Part shown: positions 34,691 to 44,300 of the stretch, in pieces
Position numbering within the stretch: the stretch's first letter is position 1
How the letters are laid out: every line of letters begins with the position of its first letter
Assembly (NCBI GenBank): GCA_028015205.1
Contig: CM051514.1
Span: 40,936,150-41,000,149, forward strand
Direction of reading: 5' to 3'
DNA length: 64,000 bases
Source: Mytilisepta virgata
Lineage: Eukaryota; Mollusca; Bivalvia; Mytilida; Mytilidae
Notes under the pieces: model-generated
Told to the model about the DNA's origin: nothing
Databases searched by the model: none
Seen by the model: the letters and a program-made list of their open reading frames with translations, nothing else
Program-made: the position numbers and the translations under genes

Positions 34691-36046
34691 TTTAGTTCTC
34701 TTTGTATGACAAGAGGATCCAATACCATTCTGATTTATGACAAAAAATTATAAAAATCATATATCTTTGGGTCTCAGGATGGGTCCACAAGGAGTATCTT
34801 TTAGGCCTTAATGTTAATTTTGGGACACGATTTTCGTGCGAACTTATTTATACAATTTTTTAGTTCGCTTTGTGTAAAAGGAGGATCAAACGCGATTTCG
34901 ATTTTTTACACAAATTTTTGACAAATCATATATCATTGGGGTTCAAAATTGGTAGACAAGTAATATCCCTTCATTAATGTTAAGTTGTGGACGCCATTTT
35001 TGTGCCACACAATTTTCCTTTTAAGAAGAGTAACTCCTTTCGTTTGACAGAAGGAGAATATTCAAAAAGAACGTTTTGTTTTATAAGGCAACGCTCTGCA
35101 AATGTCTCATCGGTTTTCTTTAAAATCTTCCAAGATGGAACGTATACTTTATCTTCAACCAGACCATGTAATTTCTTTTGTAGTTTTGACTAAATAATTT
35201 AACTGAATTGGTGATATCGAAATAATGCTAGAATTCAAAGGATATGTGTCTTTATCAAAGTGGAACGTGAAAGACCTCATTTGCTTATATAACCTTCAGG
35301 GAAACCCATAATAACGGGTAATATATCTCGGACTGTCATTGTTATGCTTCTTTAATTATGATAGAATTTATTTTGTTGAAAACTTAATCTTACAGTGTCA
35401 GTTGTATCAAATTTATAGTATTATCAAAATTTTATAAACTTTATACCAAAGAAGTAAACCATACATATAATTTTATTAACTAAATATCGATGTATTTAGA
35501 ATAAATTCAAAAATTTAAATCATATAAAAAAAACATAATCCTTTATAAAAAAAATCCCTAATTGATGACATTTTTCAAATCAATATTTTACTCATTAAGG
35601 TTCAGCATTTAGGAAATTGATAAACTTAATATCAATAGGAGAATCTCTATGTTCAATTTACAAGATTAAATTACCCCCCCCCCCCCCCCCAAAAAAAAAA
35701 CAAAAACAAAAACAAAAACAAAAACAACAAAAAATAACAACGATATAGTAAGTAACTAATTCTTCCACCAGAATAGATATATCAAATTACGCTAATAACA
35801 GGTAGTCCGACATTAATTGCATATATAAAAATGAGGAGGTAAAGATCAGTCATAATATTTTTGTGTTTGAGAATTAATTTTTTTCCTGCCTAGGGAAAGA
35901 CAAAAAAGTTCATTTCTTCTTCCTATTCTGTTGACAAACTTTTTTCCCGGCACACTGTTTTCGAATAAGGAACTGGTAACCAGTTACTTATTCCTTATTG
36001 AATAAGGAAACGGGAAACGGGAATAAGTAACCAACTTGATATCCCT
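34690..36046 (-). repeat. Right inverted arm of the 11.7-kb element
   Basis: Reverse-complement of 24370-25724, including the TATA-like box and exon-like frame (here minus strand, 34980-35280). The C run (35674-35689) and (CAAAAA)n tract mirror the left arm. The tip has a 7-bp extra 'cgggaaa' repeat relative to the left. Confidence 0.9.
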
Positions 36047-36472
36047 GATTTAAATAAACACTTATGCACATATTTTAAATGTATTTTTGTTTGAAATTAC
36101 GGAAGAAGAATAAAACAAATTAAAAACATTCTCCTTCGAGTGGGTAGAGATATATTTAGACAGGTCACACGACAAATAATGTAAAAATGGATAATGGTTG
36201 GTTTTATCACTTTGTGCAAAGTAAACATCCGAGCAATCCAAAAACCAACTAAGTTAGGAATTCCTCTGAACTTTGCCTTACTTCTTCATAATCTTCAAAG
36301 TTCATAATGTTTATAGTTAGGAGAAATTGCATAATGGTAGAAAAAACAATCCTGAATACATGAAGCGGAAACATCCCACTCGAAGGAGAATGTTTTTAAT
36401 TTGTTTTATTCTTCTTCCGTAATTTCAAACAAAAATACATTTAAAATATGTGCATAATTGTTTATTTAAATC
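36047..36472. mobile_element. 426-bp foldback element
   Basis: The ends GATTTAAATAAACA and TGTTTATTTAAATC begin ~98-bp inverted repeats that match with a single mismatch, up to CTTCGAGTGGG and its complement (about 36144 and 36375). The ~230-bp loop has no coding content. The left end abuts the end of the 11.7-kb element exactly, sharing the bases GAT. Confidence 0.9.
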
Positions 36473-36479
36473 AATGTGT

Positions 36480-36795
36480 TAAAATGATGCATTCGAGAAC
36501 CTTCTAAGGGATATGTTGGGAGAATTCATACCGGAAAAGTCCATGCAAATTCCATTTGCACATAAACAAAACTGCAGTTTAAAATTTATAAATTCAGATT
36601 GTCAAATCCGATAATAACCTTTACAATCTGAACCATACATCGTTTATTTTAAACCACGCGTTTTGCCGCCTATTCGGCTAATTCGTAAATTTAGTATTAT
36701 AGATAATTAGTAATTAATAAGTAACTGGTGCTAAATTAAGCGTATTTAACACTAAGAAACATCAAAACTTGTTATCTCTGGCCAATAATCAGCCA
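36480..36795. other. No gene recognised
   Basis: AT-rich unique-looking sequence; no motif. Confidence 0.45.
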
Positions 36796-36798
36796 ATA

Positions 36799-36903
36799 GG
36801 CCCTTGGGACCAGCTAGGAATGTTTTTTTTTTAGGTTTTGTCACTATTTAATGTCATTGAATCAGTTTCTCACACAATTTAAACTTTTCTGTGTATTGTC
36901 TGA
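36799..36903 (+). mobile_element. Foldback MITE, left-arm outer part (split by the palindrome)
   Basis: This stretch ('ttctcacacaattt', 'ctgtgtattgtctga') is inverted at 51893-51993. Its continuation lies at 51378 onward on the far side of the 14.5-kb palindrome. The last eight bases (TTGTCTGA, 36896-36903) are the left copy of the target duplication. Confidence 0.85.
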
Positions 36904-36954
36904 GTAGTATGTGGGGACAGTTCAGGTCGCATTTGAGGTGGTGCTGAGGTGGTG

Positions 36955-37350
36955 CTACCGGAAGTGACGTCAACCGGAAATGACGTCACCGGAAGTGACG
37001 TGACCGGAACCGGAAGTCAGATGACCGGAACCGGAAGTGATTTTTGCGCGCATGCGCAACCGGAAGTGGGTAGTTTTCCCGCCCTTTGTTGCTGGAAGTG
37101 ACGCAAGTCACGTGCTAGGACCCGGATGTGTGTTCTGCGCATGTTCAGGAACCGGAAGTACCCGGAAGTGGTTTGCGCAACCGGAAGTAGGGTGTTTTTT
37201 CCGCCATTTGTTGACGGAAGTGACGAAAGTCACGTGGTAGGACCCGGATGTATGTTCTGCGCATGTTCGGGCGGAACCGGAAGTGGTTGGTGCAACCGGA
37301 AGTAGTGGGTTTTCTCCATTGACGGAAGTGACGCAAGTCACGGACCCGGA
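36955..37350 (+). promoter_or_regulatory. Left terminal block rich in ETS/CRE/E-box/NRF1-like motifs
   Basis: Ten exact CCGGAAGT words, two TGACGTCA, two CACGTG and one GCGCATGCGC lie within ~390 bp of GC-rich DNA, in ~120-bp tandem units (starts near 37055, 37177, 37292). These are the core words of ETS/GABP, CREB/ATF, E-box and NRF1 binding. They could serve host-factor recruitment or be transposase-binding subterminal repeats. The short frames here come from the repeats. Confidence 0.6.
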
Positions 37351-37359
37351 TGTGCCATG

Positions 37360-38100
37360 CTTGACCAGATCGAATTATCTCCCTTTCATCGGTCTGATAC
37401 CCTCACTGTTATGTCGAAGTCCGAGAGTATACGAAGTACACTATTGGATTATCTCCCCTTATCCCGCTCTTTTCATTTGGGGGTATTTTCTGTGAGGACC
37501 AACGGTAGGATTGGATTATGTCCCCTTACCTCCAAGTAATGCTGTCAACAATGGATGGGTGTCCTTAGCAACGGCGGTCCATTTCATTGCATTCACTTCT
37601 CTTCTCTTGCTCCATCCCGCTCCTCGCTGCTCTTCTCTTGCTCCGTGCTGCTCATCGCTACTCAGGCTTGTTGCTGTTCGTCATCGCTGCTCTTCTCTTG
37701 CTCTTTGCTGCTCAACGCTGCTCTGCACTGTACTCAGACCTGAAAGCACCCTAAAGACAATCGTTTACCCTAACACTAGTACCACTTCAAATTCATAAGG
37801 GATTGAGCCAGATTGAATTATCTCCCTTTTCCCGCTCTTCTCGGTCGTCTCTGGATCTTTGATTGAATTATCTCCCCTTATCCCGCTCTTTTCATCTGTG
37901 AGTGATGTTTTCTGTGAGGACTAGGATTGGATTATGTCCCCTTACCTCAAGTTGATGCTTGTCACCGCTCAATGGAGGGGTGTCCTTAGCAACGGCGGTC
38001 TATTTCATTGCTCTATGCTTCGCTTCTCTTCGCTTGCTCTTCGCTGCTCCATGCTGCTCATCGCTAATAATGACTATATTCACCTGCTGATTTAAGATTC
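37360..38100 (+). repeat. Left arm repeats between terminal block and minisatellite
   Basis: Repeated phrases 'gaattatctcccttttcccg', 'attatctccccttatcccgc' and 'tgtccttagcaacggcggtc' each occur two or more times, along with early pieces of the minisatellite word ('tcttctcttgct', 'tgctgctcatcgct'). The 60-95-codon frames are repeat-derived; no motif. Confidence 0.6.
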
Positions 38101-38149
38101 TTGGGGTTACTTGTCGGTGTTTTCGCTGCTGCTTCCGCTCCTGCTGCTT

Positions 38150-40310
38150 ATTGGTGTTCGTCATTGCTGCTCTTATCTTGTTCATCGCTGTTTTTCTCGT
38201 GCTCTTTGCTGCTCGTCGCTGTTTTTCTCTTGTTCTTTGTTGCTCATCACTGTTTTTCTCTTGCTCTTTACTGCTCATCACTGTTTTTCTCTTGTTCTTT
38301 ACTGGTCGTCACTGTTTTTCTCGTACTCTTTGCTGCTCATCGCTGTTTTTCTCTTGCTCGTTACTGCTTATCGCTGTTTTTCTCTTGGTTTTTGTAGCTC
38401 GTCGCTGTTTTTCTCGTGCTCTATGCTGCTCGTCGCTGTTTTTCTCTTGTTCTTTGCTGCTCGTCGCTGTTTTTCTCTTGTTCTTTGCTGCTCATCGCTG
38501 TTTTTCTCTTGTTTTTTGTTGCTCATCACTGTTTTTCTCTTGTTCTTTACTGCTCGTCGCTGTTTTTCTCTCGTTCTTTACTGCTCATCGCTGTTTTTCT
38601 CTTGGTCTTTACTGCTTATGGCTGTTTTTCTCTCGCTCTTTGTTGATCATCACTGTTTTTCTCGTACTCTTTGCTGCTCATCGCTGTTTTTCTCTTGTTC
38701 TTTGCTGCTCATCGCTGTTTTTCTCTTGTTCTTTACTGCTCATCACTGTTTTTTCTCTTCTTCTTTACTGCTCGTCGCTGTTTTTCTCTCGTTCTTTACT
38801 GCTCATCGCTGTTTTTCTCTTGCTCTTTACTGCTTATGGCTGTTTTTCTCTCGCTCTTTGTTGATCATCACTGTTTTTCTCGTACTCTTTGCTGCTCATC
38901 ACTGTTTTTCTCTTGTTCTTTACTGCTCGTCGCTGTTTTTCTCTCGTTCTTTACTGCTTATCGCTGTTTTTCTCTTGCTCTTTACTGCTTATGGCTGTTC
39001 TTCTCTCGCTCTTTGTTGATCATCACTGTTTTTCCTCGTACTCTTTGCTGCTTATCGCTGTTTTTCTCGTACTCTTTGCTGCTTATCGCTGTTTTTCTCT
39101 TGTTCTTTGTTGCTCATCACTGTTTTTCTCTTGCTCGTTACTGCTTATCGCTGTTTTTCTCTCGTTCTTTACTGCTCATTGCTGTTTTTCTCGTGCTCTT
39201 TGCTGCTTATGGCTGTTCTTCTCTCGCTCTTTGTTGCTCATCACTGTTTTTCTCTTGCTCTTTACTGCTCGTCGCTGTTTTTCTCGTACTCTTTGTTGCT
39301 CATCACTGTTTTTCTCTTGCTCTTTATTGCTCATCACTGTTTTTCTCTTGTTCTTTACTGGTCATCGCTGTTTTCCACGTGCTCTTTGCTGCTCATCGCT
39401 GTTTTTCTCGTGCTCTTTGCTGCTCATCGCTGTTTTTCTCTTGGTTTTTGTAGCTCGTCGCTATTTTTCTCGTGCTTTTTACTGCTCGTCGCTGTTTTTT
39501 CTCTTGTTCTTTGTTGCTCATCACTGTTTTTCTCTTGCTCTTTATTGCTCATCACTGTTTTTCTCTTGTTCTTTACTGCTTATCGCTGTTTTCCACGTGC
39601 TCTTTGCTGCTCATCGCTGTTTTTCTCGTGCTCTTTACTGCTCATCGCTGTTTTTCTCTCGCTCTTTGTTGCTCATCGCTGTTTTTCTCTTGGTTTTTGT
39701 TGCTCGTCACTGTTTTTCTCGTGCTGTTTACTGCTCGTCGCTGTTTTTTCTCTTGTTCTTTGTTGCTTATCACTGTTTTTCTCTTGCTCTTTACTGCTCA
39801 TCACTGTTTTTCTCTTGTTCTTTACTGCTTATCGCTGTTTTTCTCTTGGTTTTTGTAGCTCATCGCTGTTTGTCTCTTGCTCTTTACTGCTCATCGCTGT
39901 TTTTCTCTTGCTCTATGCTTCTCATCGCTGTTTTTCTCTTGTTTTTTGTTGCTCATCACTGTTTTTCTCTTGCTCTTTACTGCTCATCACTGTTTTTCTC
40001 TTGTTCTTTACTGGTCATCGCTGTTTTTCTCTTGCTCTTTACTGCTCATCGCTGTTTTTCTCTTGCTCTATGCTTCTCATCGCTGTTTTTTCTCTTGTTC
40101 TTTGTTGCTCATCACTGTTTTTCTCTTGCTCTTTACTGCTCATCAATTTTTTTCTCTTGTTCTTTACTGGTCATCGCTGTTTTTCTCTCGTTCTTTACTG
40201 CTCATCGCTGTTTTTCTCTTGCTCTTTACTGCTTATGGCTGTTTTTCTCTCGCTCTTTGTTGCTCATCACTGTTTTTCTCTTGTCCTTTGTTGTTCATCG
40301 CTACTCCTTA
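38150..40310 (+). repeat. 31-bp minisatellite, left arm (~70 units)
   Basis: The unit is about 'tgctcatcgctgtttttctc' plus 'ttgctctttac'. Because 31 is not a multiple of three and the unit lacks stops in any plus-strand frame, all three frames stay open, giving overlapping frames of up to 612 and 524 codons. The translations are Leu/Phe/Cys/Ser runs repeating every 31 residues. I treat them as by-products, not genes. Confidence 0.9.
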
Positions 40311-40735
40311 CCTTACTCGCGTGCTTATTTCGTTTTTTGGGGCTACTTGTCTCTGTTTTCGCTGCCACTACTGCTCCTGCTGCTTTTTGCTGTTCGTTAT
40401 CGCTGCTCTTCTCTTGCTCATCGCTTTTTTTTCTCTTGCTCATCGCTGATCCTTTCTTGTTCTTTGCTGCTCATCCCTACTCAGGGCCTTACTCGCGTGC
40501 TCATTTCTGCTCATCTCTTGCTCATCGCTGCTCACAACTGCTCTTCTCTTGCTCATTGCTGCTCATCACTGCTCATCGCTGCTCTTCTCTTGCTCTTTGC
40601 TGCTCATCCCTACTCAGGACCTTACTCGCGTGCTCATTTCGCTCCTGCTGCTGCTACGCAAGGAATGGGGTTTACTGCTGATGATCGGAAGGCCACTCGG
40701 TACTCATGTTGTCGGTTTGATTGGTAGATCAAGAC
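40310..40735 (+). repeat. Degenerate edge of the minisatellite, left arm
   Basis: Looser pieces ('ctcatcgctgctcttctctt', 'ttactcgcgtgctcatttc' twice) connect the minisatellite to the gene block. No gene of its own. Confidence 0.6.
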
Positions 40736-40803
40736 TGATCGTGGTGATTGTATACTGGGATATTTATCGACGACCAACACAAACGAAAGTTTCATATTTT
40801 ATT

Positions 40804-41322
40804 TTACATTTTTACAAAATCTACATCAGTCAATGTTTTAAGTTCTGGTTCTTTCTCTTCAAACAAAGGTATGATCTTCTTCAGTTCTTGCCATTCGTAG
40901 GAACTCAGCGTTATACCTCTCTTGGTTGGCTGTAAAGTCAGTTCTCCGTTAGGCACGAAATATTTTCTGACGTGAATGATAGGCGAGGGTGCTTTAATGA
41001 TGACATAAACATCTTCTCCCAGATGATATGTCCAGTCCACCGGTTCTTTGTCCTTGATTCTGGTGACCAAGTCGTCCACCACTTCTGTGGTACTGCACAA
41101 CATTTTCCACTGCATTAACGACAGGCTGACTCCGGTCTTGGTGGGCACCGTTTCACTTTCCCAAAATCTGAGATCTACTCTTTTACTGCCATTCCATTCT
41201 GTCAGCTCTGCATAACGTCCTCCACCCAATGGTACTTTCAAAGGAATATCGGAATCTGTCATGGCGTCTTGGACGATCTCGCTCTCGGTCTGGTCTTTGG
41301 TTTTCTTTTCTTTACGTGGCAT
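40804..41322 (-). CDS. Tandem PC4-like DNA-binding protein (left-arm copy), 172 aa
   Basis: Mirror copy of the gene at 46921-47439, with an identical translation; see that entry for the domains. Here it is on the minus strand, with TATA/initiator at 41330-41363 and AATAAA just after the stop (40798-40803). Confidence 0.8.
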   Translation of the reverse strand: MPRKEKKTKDQTESEIVQDAMTDSDIPLKVPLGGGRYAELTEWNGSKRVDLRFWESETVPTKTGVSLSLMQWKMLCSTTEVVDDLVTRIKDKEPVDWTYHLGEDVYVIIKAPSPIIHVRKYFVPNGELTLQPTKRGITLSSYEWQELKKIIPLFEEKEPELKTLTDVDFVKM

Positions 41323-41329
41323 ATCGGCT

Positions 41330-41363
41330 GACTGATTCTTCTTCTTGCTGGTCTATTTATATA
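41330..41363 (-). promoter_or_regulatory. TATA and initiator of the PC4-like gene, left arm
   Basis: Mirror of 46880-46913: TATATAAATAG and TCAGTC read on the minus strand. Confidence 0.65.
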
Positions 41364-41448
41364 CATATATTTGTGAAGATGGATTGGATTGGTTCTTATA
41401 TTATGAAACGTGAAACAGGATTGGCTATCTTTCCGACATCGTGATTGG

Positions 41449-41679
41449 TTAACTTCTCCCGTTCCGATTGGTCGAAAATCTGACATTTTCATTGGTCAAT
41501 TCCAACCGTTTCGATAGATCAACACGATGGTACACTGTCCAAATATGTGGCGCCCAATCCGGAAACTGCTCACAATAGGTACGAGTAAACGCCGACAATA
41601 CGATCAGTCTTCCTTGGTTCACCACACCGTCTTCGAACATGGCAGTGACGATTCTCTCGTATACTTGGAAGGGGTCCAT
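41449..41679 (-). CDS. Hypothetical 76-aa protein (left-arm copy)
   Basis: Mirror copy of 46564-46794, same translation (starts MDPFQVYERIV). The start is chosen at the first ATG downstream of the promoter-like element at 41685-41720. Confidence 0.5.
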   Translation of the reverse strand: MDPFQVYERIVTAMFEDGVVNQGRLIVLSAFTRTYCEQFPDWAPHIWTVYHRVDLSKRLELTNENVRFSTNRNGRS

Positions 41680-41879
41680 CGTACGAATGACTTCTCTGAC
41701 TATCTTCACTTCCTTTTATACATTTATGACATGAGACTACTCTGCATTGACAAACTTGTAACTGTCTACATATATACATGTATATATAGTGTTGCCAGAA
41801 GATCCCGATACCGGGGTTTTGTATCTGAGGCACTGGCAGTCCACCCGGACAGAGGAAAATACCGACAATCGTGTTCAGG

Positions 41880-42194
41880 ATGAACGAGATTACATCCGCC
41901 ACCTTTCCTGATATGGTTCGCCACACATTCAACCTACAAAATACGACCTTCAAGATCAACGTGTCGTTTGGATTTATACTGAGAAACGCAGAGACCGGAG
42001 AACTAAGATACTTCCATTCCAGGACGGGGACGAATGTTCTCTGTCTCGATGATGTTAGATGGACATCAAAGATGGCTGCACCCATTCTCTTGCTTTTTGC
42101 TGCTCATCGCTGTTTTTCTCTTGCTCTGCTAATGATGACCTTACCTCATTTCAGTTTTGGGGCAACTTGTCGCTGTTTTCGCCGCTGTTGCTAG
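41880..42194 (+). CDS. Hypothetical 104-aa protein, divergent gene (left-arm copy)
   Basis: It starts MNEITSATFPDMV. Residues up to ~64 read like a folded, conserved domain (INVSFGFILRNAETGELRYF, TGTNVLCLDD). I have an impression of similar wording in uncharacterised proteins of cnidarian and mollusc mobile elements but cannot name it. The C-terminal third (MAAPILLLFAAHRCFSLALL) runs into a piece of the minisatellite unit, so the frame has probably been extended by repeat DNA after losing its original end. It is divergent from the 76-aa gene (41449-41679) across ~200 bp holding a TATA-rich palindrome (41768-41788). Confidence 0.45.
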   Translation: MNEITSATFPDMVRHTFNLQNTTFKINVSFGFILRNAETGELRYFHSRTGTNVLCLDDVRWTSKMAAPILLLFAAHRCFSLALLMMTLPHFSFGATCRCFRRCC

Positions 42195-42261
42195 TGGTGG
42201 TCGATTGTCGTTAGTCAAAGATTGGATCTGTGCGAGAGCACCCTTAGATCCGGGTTATTTA

Positions 42262-42410
42262 AAAGTCCACTCTGCATTTATCCAGGCTTGTGACTGGCTA
42301 TCATAAGATAGGCTGCATTAATCCTGCTCAATTTTTTAAGGGCACTCTGCATTTGTCCAGGCTTGTGACTGGCTATATATATGTATAAACATATATAGGC
42401 TGCATTACCC
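42262..42410. repeat. Two-copy direct repeat, left arm
   Basis: 'actctgcattt.tccaggc', 'ttgtgactggctat' and 'taggctgcatta' occur at 42267-42319 and 42344-42406. The mirror is at 45835-45980. Confidence 0.75.
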
Positions 42411-42472
42411 TTCCTCCCTTTTTTTGTTATATTTTTTTCTGTTTTTCTTTGTAATATGTTCCAATTCCTCCG

Positions 42473-43040
42473 TCACATAGAGTCATTGCTGTCTTCAGCT
42501 GGAGGTGGGTCGTAGTCGTTCAATACACGGTTAAGCAGATATTTTCGTTTTTCTGCGGCCTAATCCCATGATTCTTTTGATTCGTAGTCTTCCTATTCTC
42601 TCCAGCGTTTAGCCGTTTTTCTTGATCTCTCTATGTACGGGGTCTTTATTTATGTCTTGATGCCAGGACACCAGTCCGAGGTAATGCTTTCGTATTTCGT
42701 CTCTGTATGAGTCAAACATGTCTCTATATGCTGCCAAGCGTGCCTTGTCTTCTTCCATTCCGGCTTCCACTACTTCGTTTACTGTCTGTGAGTATTCCGA
42801 TTGATGTACTTGAAATGTTATGTTCAAAACGACTTCCCATAGGGACTGTTCGCAAAGCTCTTCGGAGTCTTCGTTGGATCCATGGTCACTACTTTGTTCC
42901 GATTCATCGTTATCGGCTTCTGTGGTGGTGTCTGAAGCTGAATCACTATAGTCTGTTGAATCCTCTTCAATACCATGTGCATTCTTTTTGTGTCGCACTA
43001 GGTTAAAGTTTTGCTTGGATTGGTATCCACAGGTATACAT
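42473..43040 (-). pseudogene. Degenerate C2H2-type gene (left-arm copy)
   Basis: Mirror of 45203-45770. The 143-codon frame (42609-43040) ends where a one-base shift in an A-run breaks it; the shifted frame continues to 42473 with two TAG codons, as in the other arm. Differences from the right copy are few (for example Thr for Ala in LNITF/LNIAF). Confidence 0.6.
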
Positions 43041-43499
43041 TTAAGACGTCTTTATTTCCTGGTAGTCGATAGCAGAATGAGTTCCGGTCGTCCTGCAAGT
43101 GCTTATATTAGATACAGGTTCCTCAGCGGCTTGTTGATTCATACACAAGCGTTTGGCAAAGTATTCGTTTCGACATTGTTGCAGTTCAGATTTCACTTTT
43201 CTGATGAGGTCTCTTTTAAGTCTTTTCCACTCGTTGTCAATCCTTCTACATCCCTTGCAGATATTCATGTTTTTGTAGAAGTCCGCAAAGCTCTTGTTCG
43301 TTTGACACTTTTTACATTTCTTGTTTGGATCCACTTTATTGGGTCCTCCACTTGTGTTATCCAGCCGTTTGGTTCTCTTCACTTTGGTTAGAAGTAATTT
43401 CCTTTTCCTTTGTGGTTTTGCGTTGGTGTTAGAAAGATCCACAGGTATTAAATATCTAGCAGGAACCACTAAATCAACGAGAGGCGTTTTCGATGCCAT
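43041..43499 (-). CDS. Cys4 zinc-ribbon protein (left-arm copy), 152 aa
   Basis: Mirror of 44744-45202, differing at residue 3 (MASKTP here, MAPKTP there). See that entry. Confidence 0.6.
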   Translation of the reverse strand: MASKTPLVDLVVPARYLIPVDLSNTNAKPQRKRKLLLTKVKRTKRLDNTSGGPNKVDPNKKCKKCQTNKSFADFYKNMNICKGCRRIDNEWKRLKRDLIRKVKSELQQCRNEYFAKRLCMNQQAAEEPVSNISTCRTTGTHSAIDYQEIKTS

Positions 43500-43532
43500 T
43501 GATACGTGTGTGTTGTTTGACGGTCTTCAAAC

Positions 43533-43566
43533 AACTGACGAAATTAAACAAAACCTCTGATTATAT
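43533..43566 (-). promoter_or_regulatory. Promoter-like element of the zinc-ribbon gene, left arm
   Basis: Mirror of 44678-44710 (TATAAT-type box and TCAGTT on the minus strand). Confidence 0.45.
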
Positions 43567-43679
43567 TTTCGTTAAAAGCTTTTCATTGGTGTCATAGAGA
43601 CGAAGATTACCCCACACAGTTCGCTGTTCGTTGTTGCTATTGCTGCTGAGGAGGTGAAGGTGGGATTCTCACTGTTTCG

Positions 43680-43935
43680 TTATAAGTCACCTCTTAGTCT
43701 CGTTGATGTTTCGCTGGATACAAAAGATGGCTGCCTCCATGTAACGCGGACCTGAAAGAGAGCACCCTTATGAAATAGAAGTTTTAGAGTCTTTCCGGAC
43801 GGGAACGAATGTTCCCAGTCTCGTTGATGTTACGATGGACATCAAAGATTGCTGCGCCCAAGTAACGCGGACCTAAAAGAGAGCACCCTAATGAAACGAA
43901 AATTTCAGAGTCTTTCCGGACGGAAACGAACGTTT
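43680..43935 (+). repeat. ~125-bp direct repeat, two copies, left arm
   Basis: Units share 'agtctcgttgatgtt.cg.tgga', 'aaagat.gctgc', 'agtaacgcggacct.aaagag' and 'gagtctttccggacgg'. They are mirrored at 44310-44560. The repeats sit between the gene block and the telomere-like array. Confidence 0.8.
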
Positions 43936-43943
43936 ACGGATTT

Positions 43944-44030
43944 CAGTCCTAACCCTAACTCCAGACCTAACCCTAACCTTAACTCTAACCCTAACCCTAA
44001 CTCTAACCCTAACCCTAGTCCTGCTTCTAA
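43944..44030 (+). repeat. CCCTAA telomere-like array, left of the hinge
   Basis: About a dozen CCCTAA/TCTAAC-type units with some degenerate ones. The mirror on the other side of the hinge reads TTAGGG. Reading left to right the order is CCCTAA-hinge-TTAGGG, opposite to what a telomere-telomere fusion would give. Confidence 0.85.
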
Positions 44031-44099
44031 CCCTTATCGTAGGTCTGTCTCGTACTCCTACTCTAACCGGTCCATACCTCACGTCGTTGGATCACCTAA

Positions 44100-44137
44100 G
44101 CAAGCGTGACTGTTTGCCTCGTGTTTGTCACGCTTGC
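44100..44137. other. Palindrome hinge
   Basis: GCAAGCGTGAC (44100-44110) and GTCACGCTTGC (44127-44137) pair across a 16-bp loop (44111-44126). The next ~45 bp on either side are homologous but diverged (around 44065-44099 against 44138-44165), then the arms become nearly identical. The short diverged zone at the axis is what one expects of an old inverted duplication rather than a read-through artefact. Confidence 0.85.
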
Positions 44138-44206
44138 ACCAGTGAACCACCGGCGTGGGATATGGACCGGTTAGAGTAGGAGTACGAGACAGACCTACGA
44201 TAAGGG

Positions 44207-44300
44207 TTAGAAACAGGACTAGGGTTAGGGTTAGAGTTAGGGTTAGGGTTAGAGTTAGGGTTAGGGTTAGGGTTAGGTCTGGAGTTAGGGTTAGGACTGA
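44207..44300 (+). repeat. TTAGGG telomere-like array, right of the hinge
   Basis: Mirror of 43944-44030. Units are mostly GGGTTA with interspersed GAGTTA. Both strands give Arg/Val or Pro/Asn open frames (66-86 codons) that are repeat by-products. Confidence 0.85.

Larger units (their letters stand above)
24370..36046. mobile_element. 11.7-kb inverted-repeat element with satellite core
   Basis: The ends are AGGGATATCAAGTT and its complement (a flanking ATC/GAT is also shared). Long inverted arms (24370-25724 and 34690-36046) match over ~1.36 kb with small indels. Between them are a 168-bp satellite in two blocks and a 5.8-kb insertion. No target duplication is evident. No transposase is seen. 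The layout (inverted arms plus tandem 160-170-bp core) resembles bivalve satellite-carrying non-autonomous elements, but arms of this length are unusual. Confidence 0.8.

Noticed and set aside
24370..36046. Polinton (AG...CT ends, long inverted repeats)
   Set aside because: The ends do read AG...CT, but there is no 6-bp duplication and no large coding genes.
38150..40310. CRISPR array
   Set aside because: The repeat has no unique spacers, and this is eukaryotic DNA.
38111..40727. Overlapping open frames of up to 612 and 524 codons (and mirrors at 47516-50131)
   Set aside because: They run through a 31-bp minisatellite that lacks stops in all three frames. The translations are pure repeat and their ends follow the repeat, not a gene.
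43944..44300. Ancient chromosome end-to-end fusion
   Set aside because: The order is CCCTAA-hinge-TTAGGG, the reverse of a fusion of two telomeres, and it lies in the middle of an element with an 8-bp target duplication.
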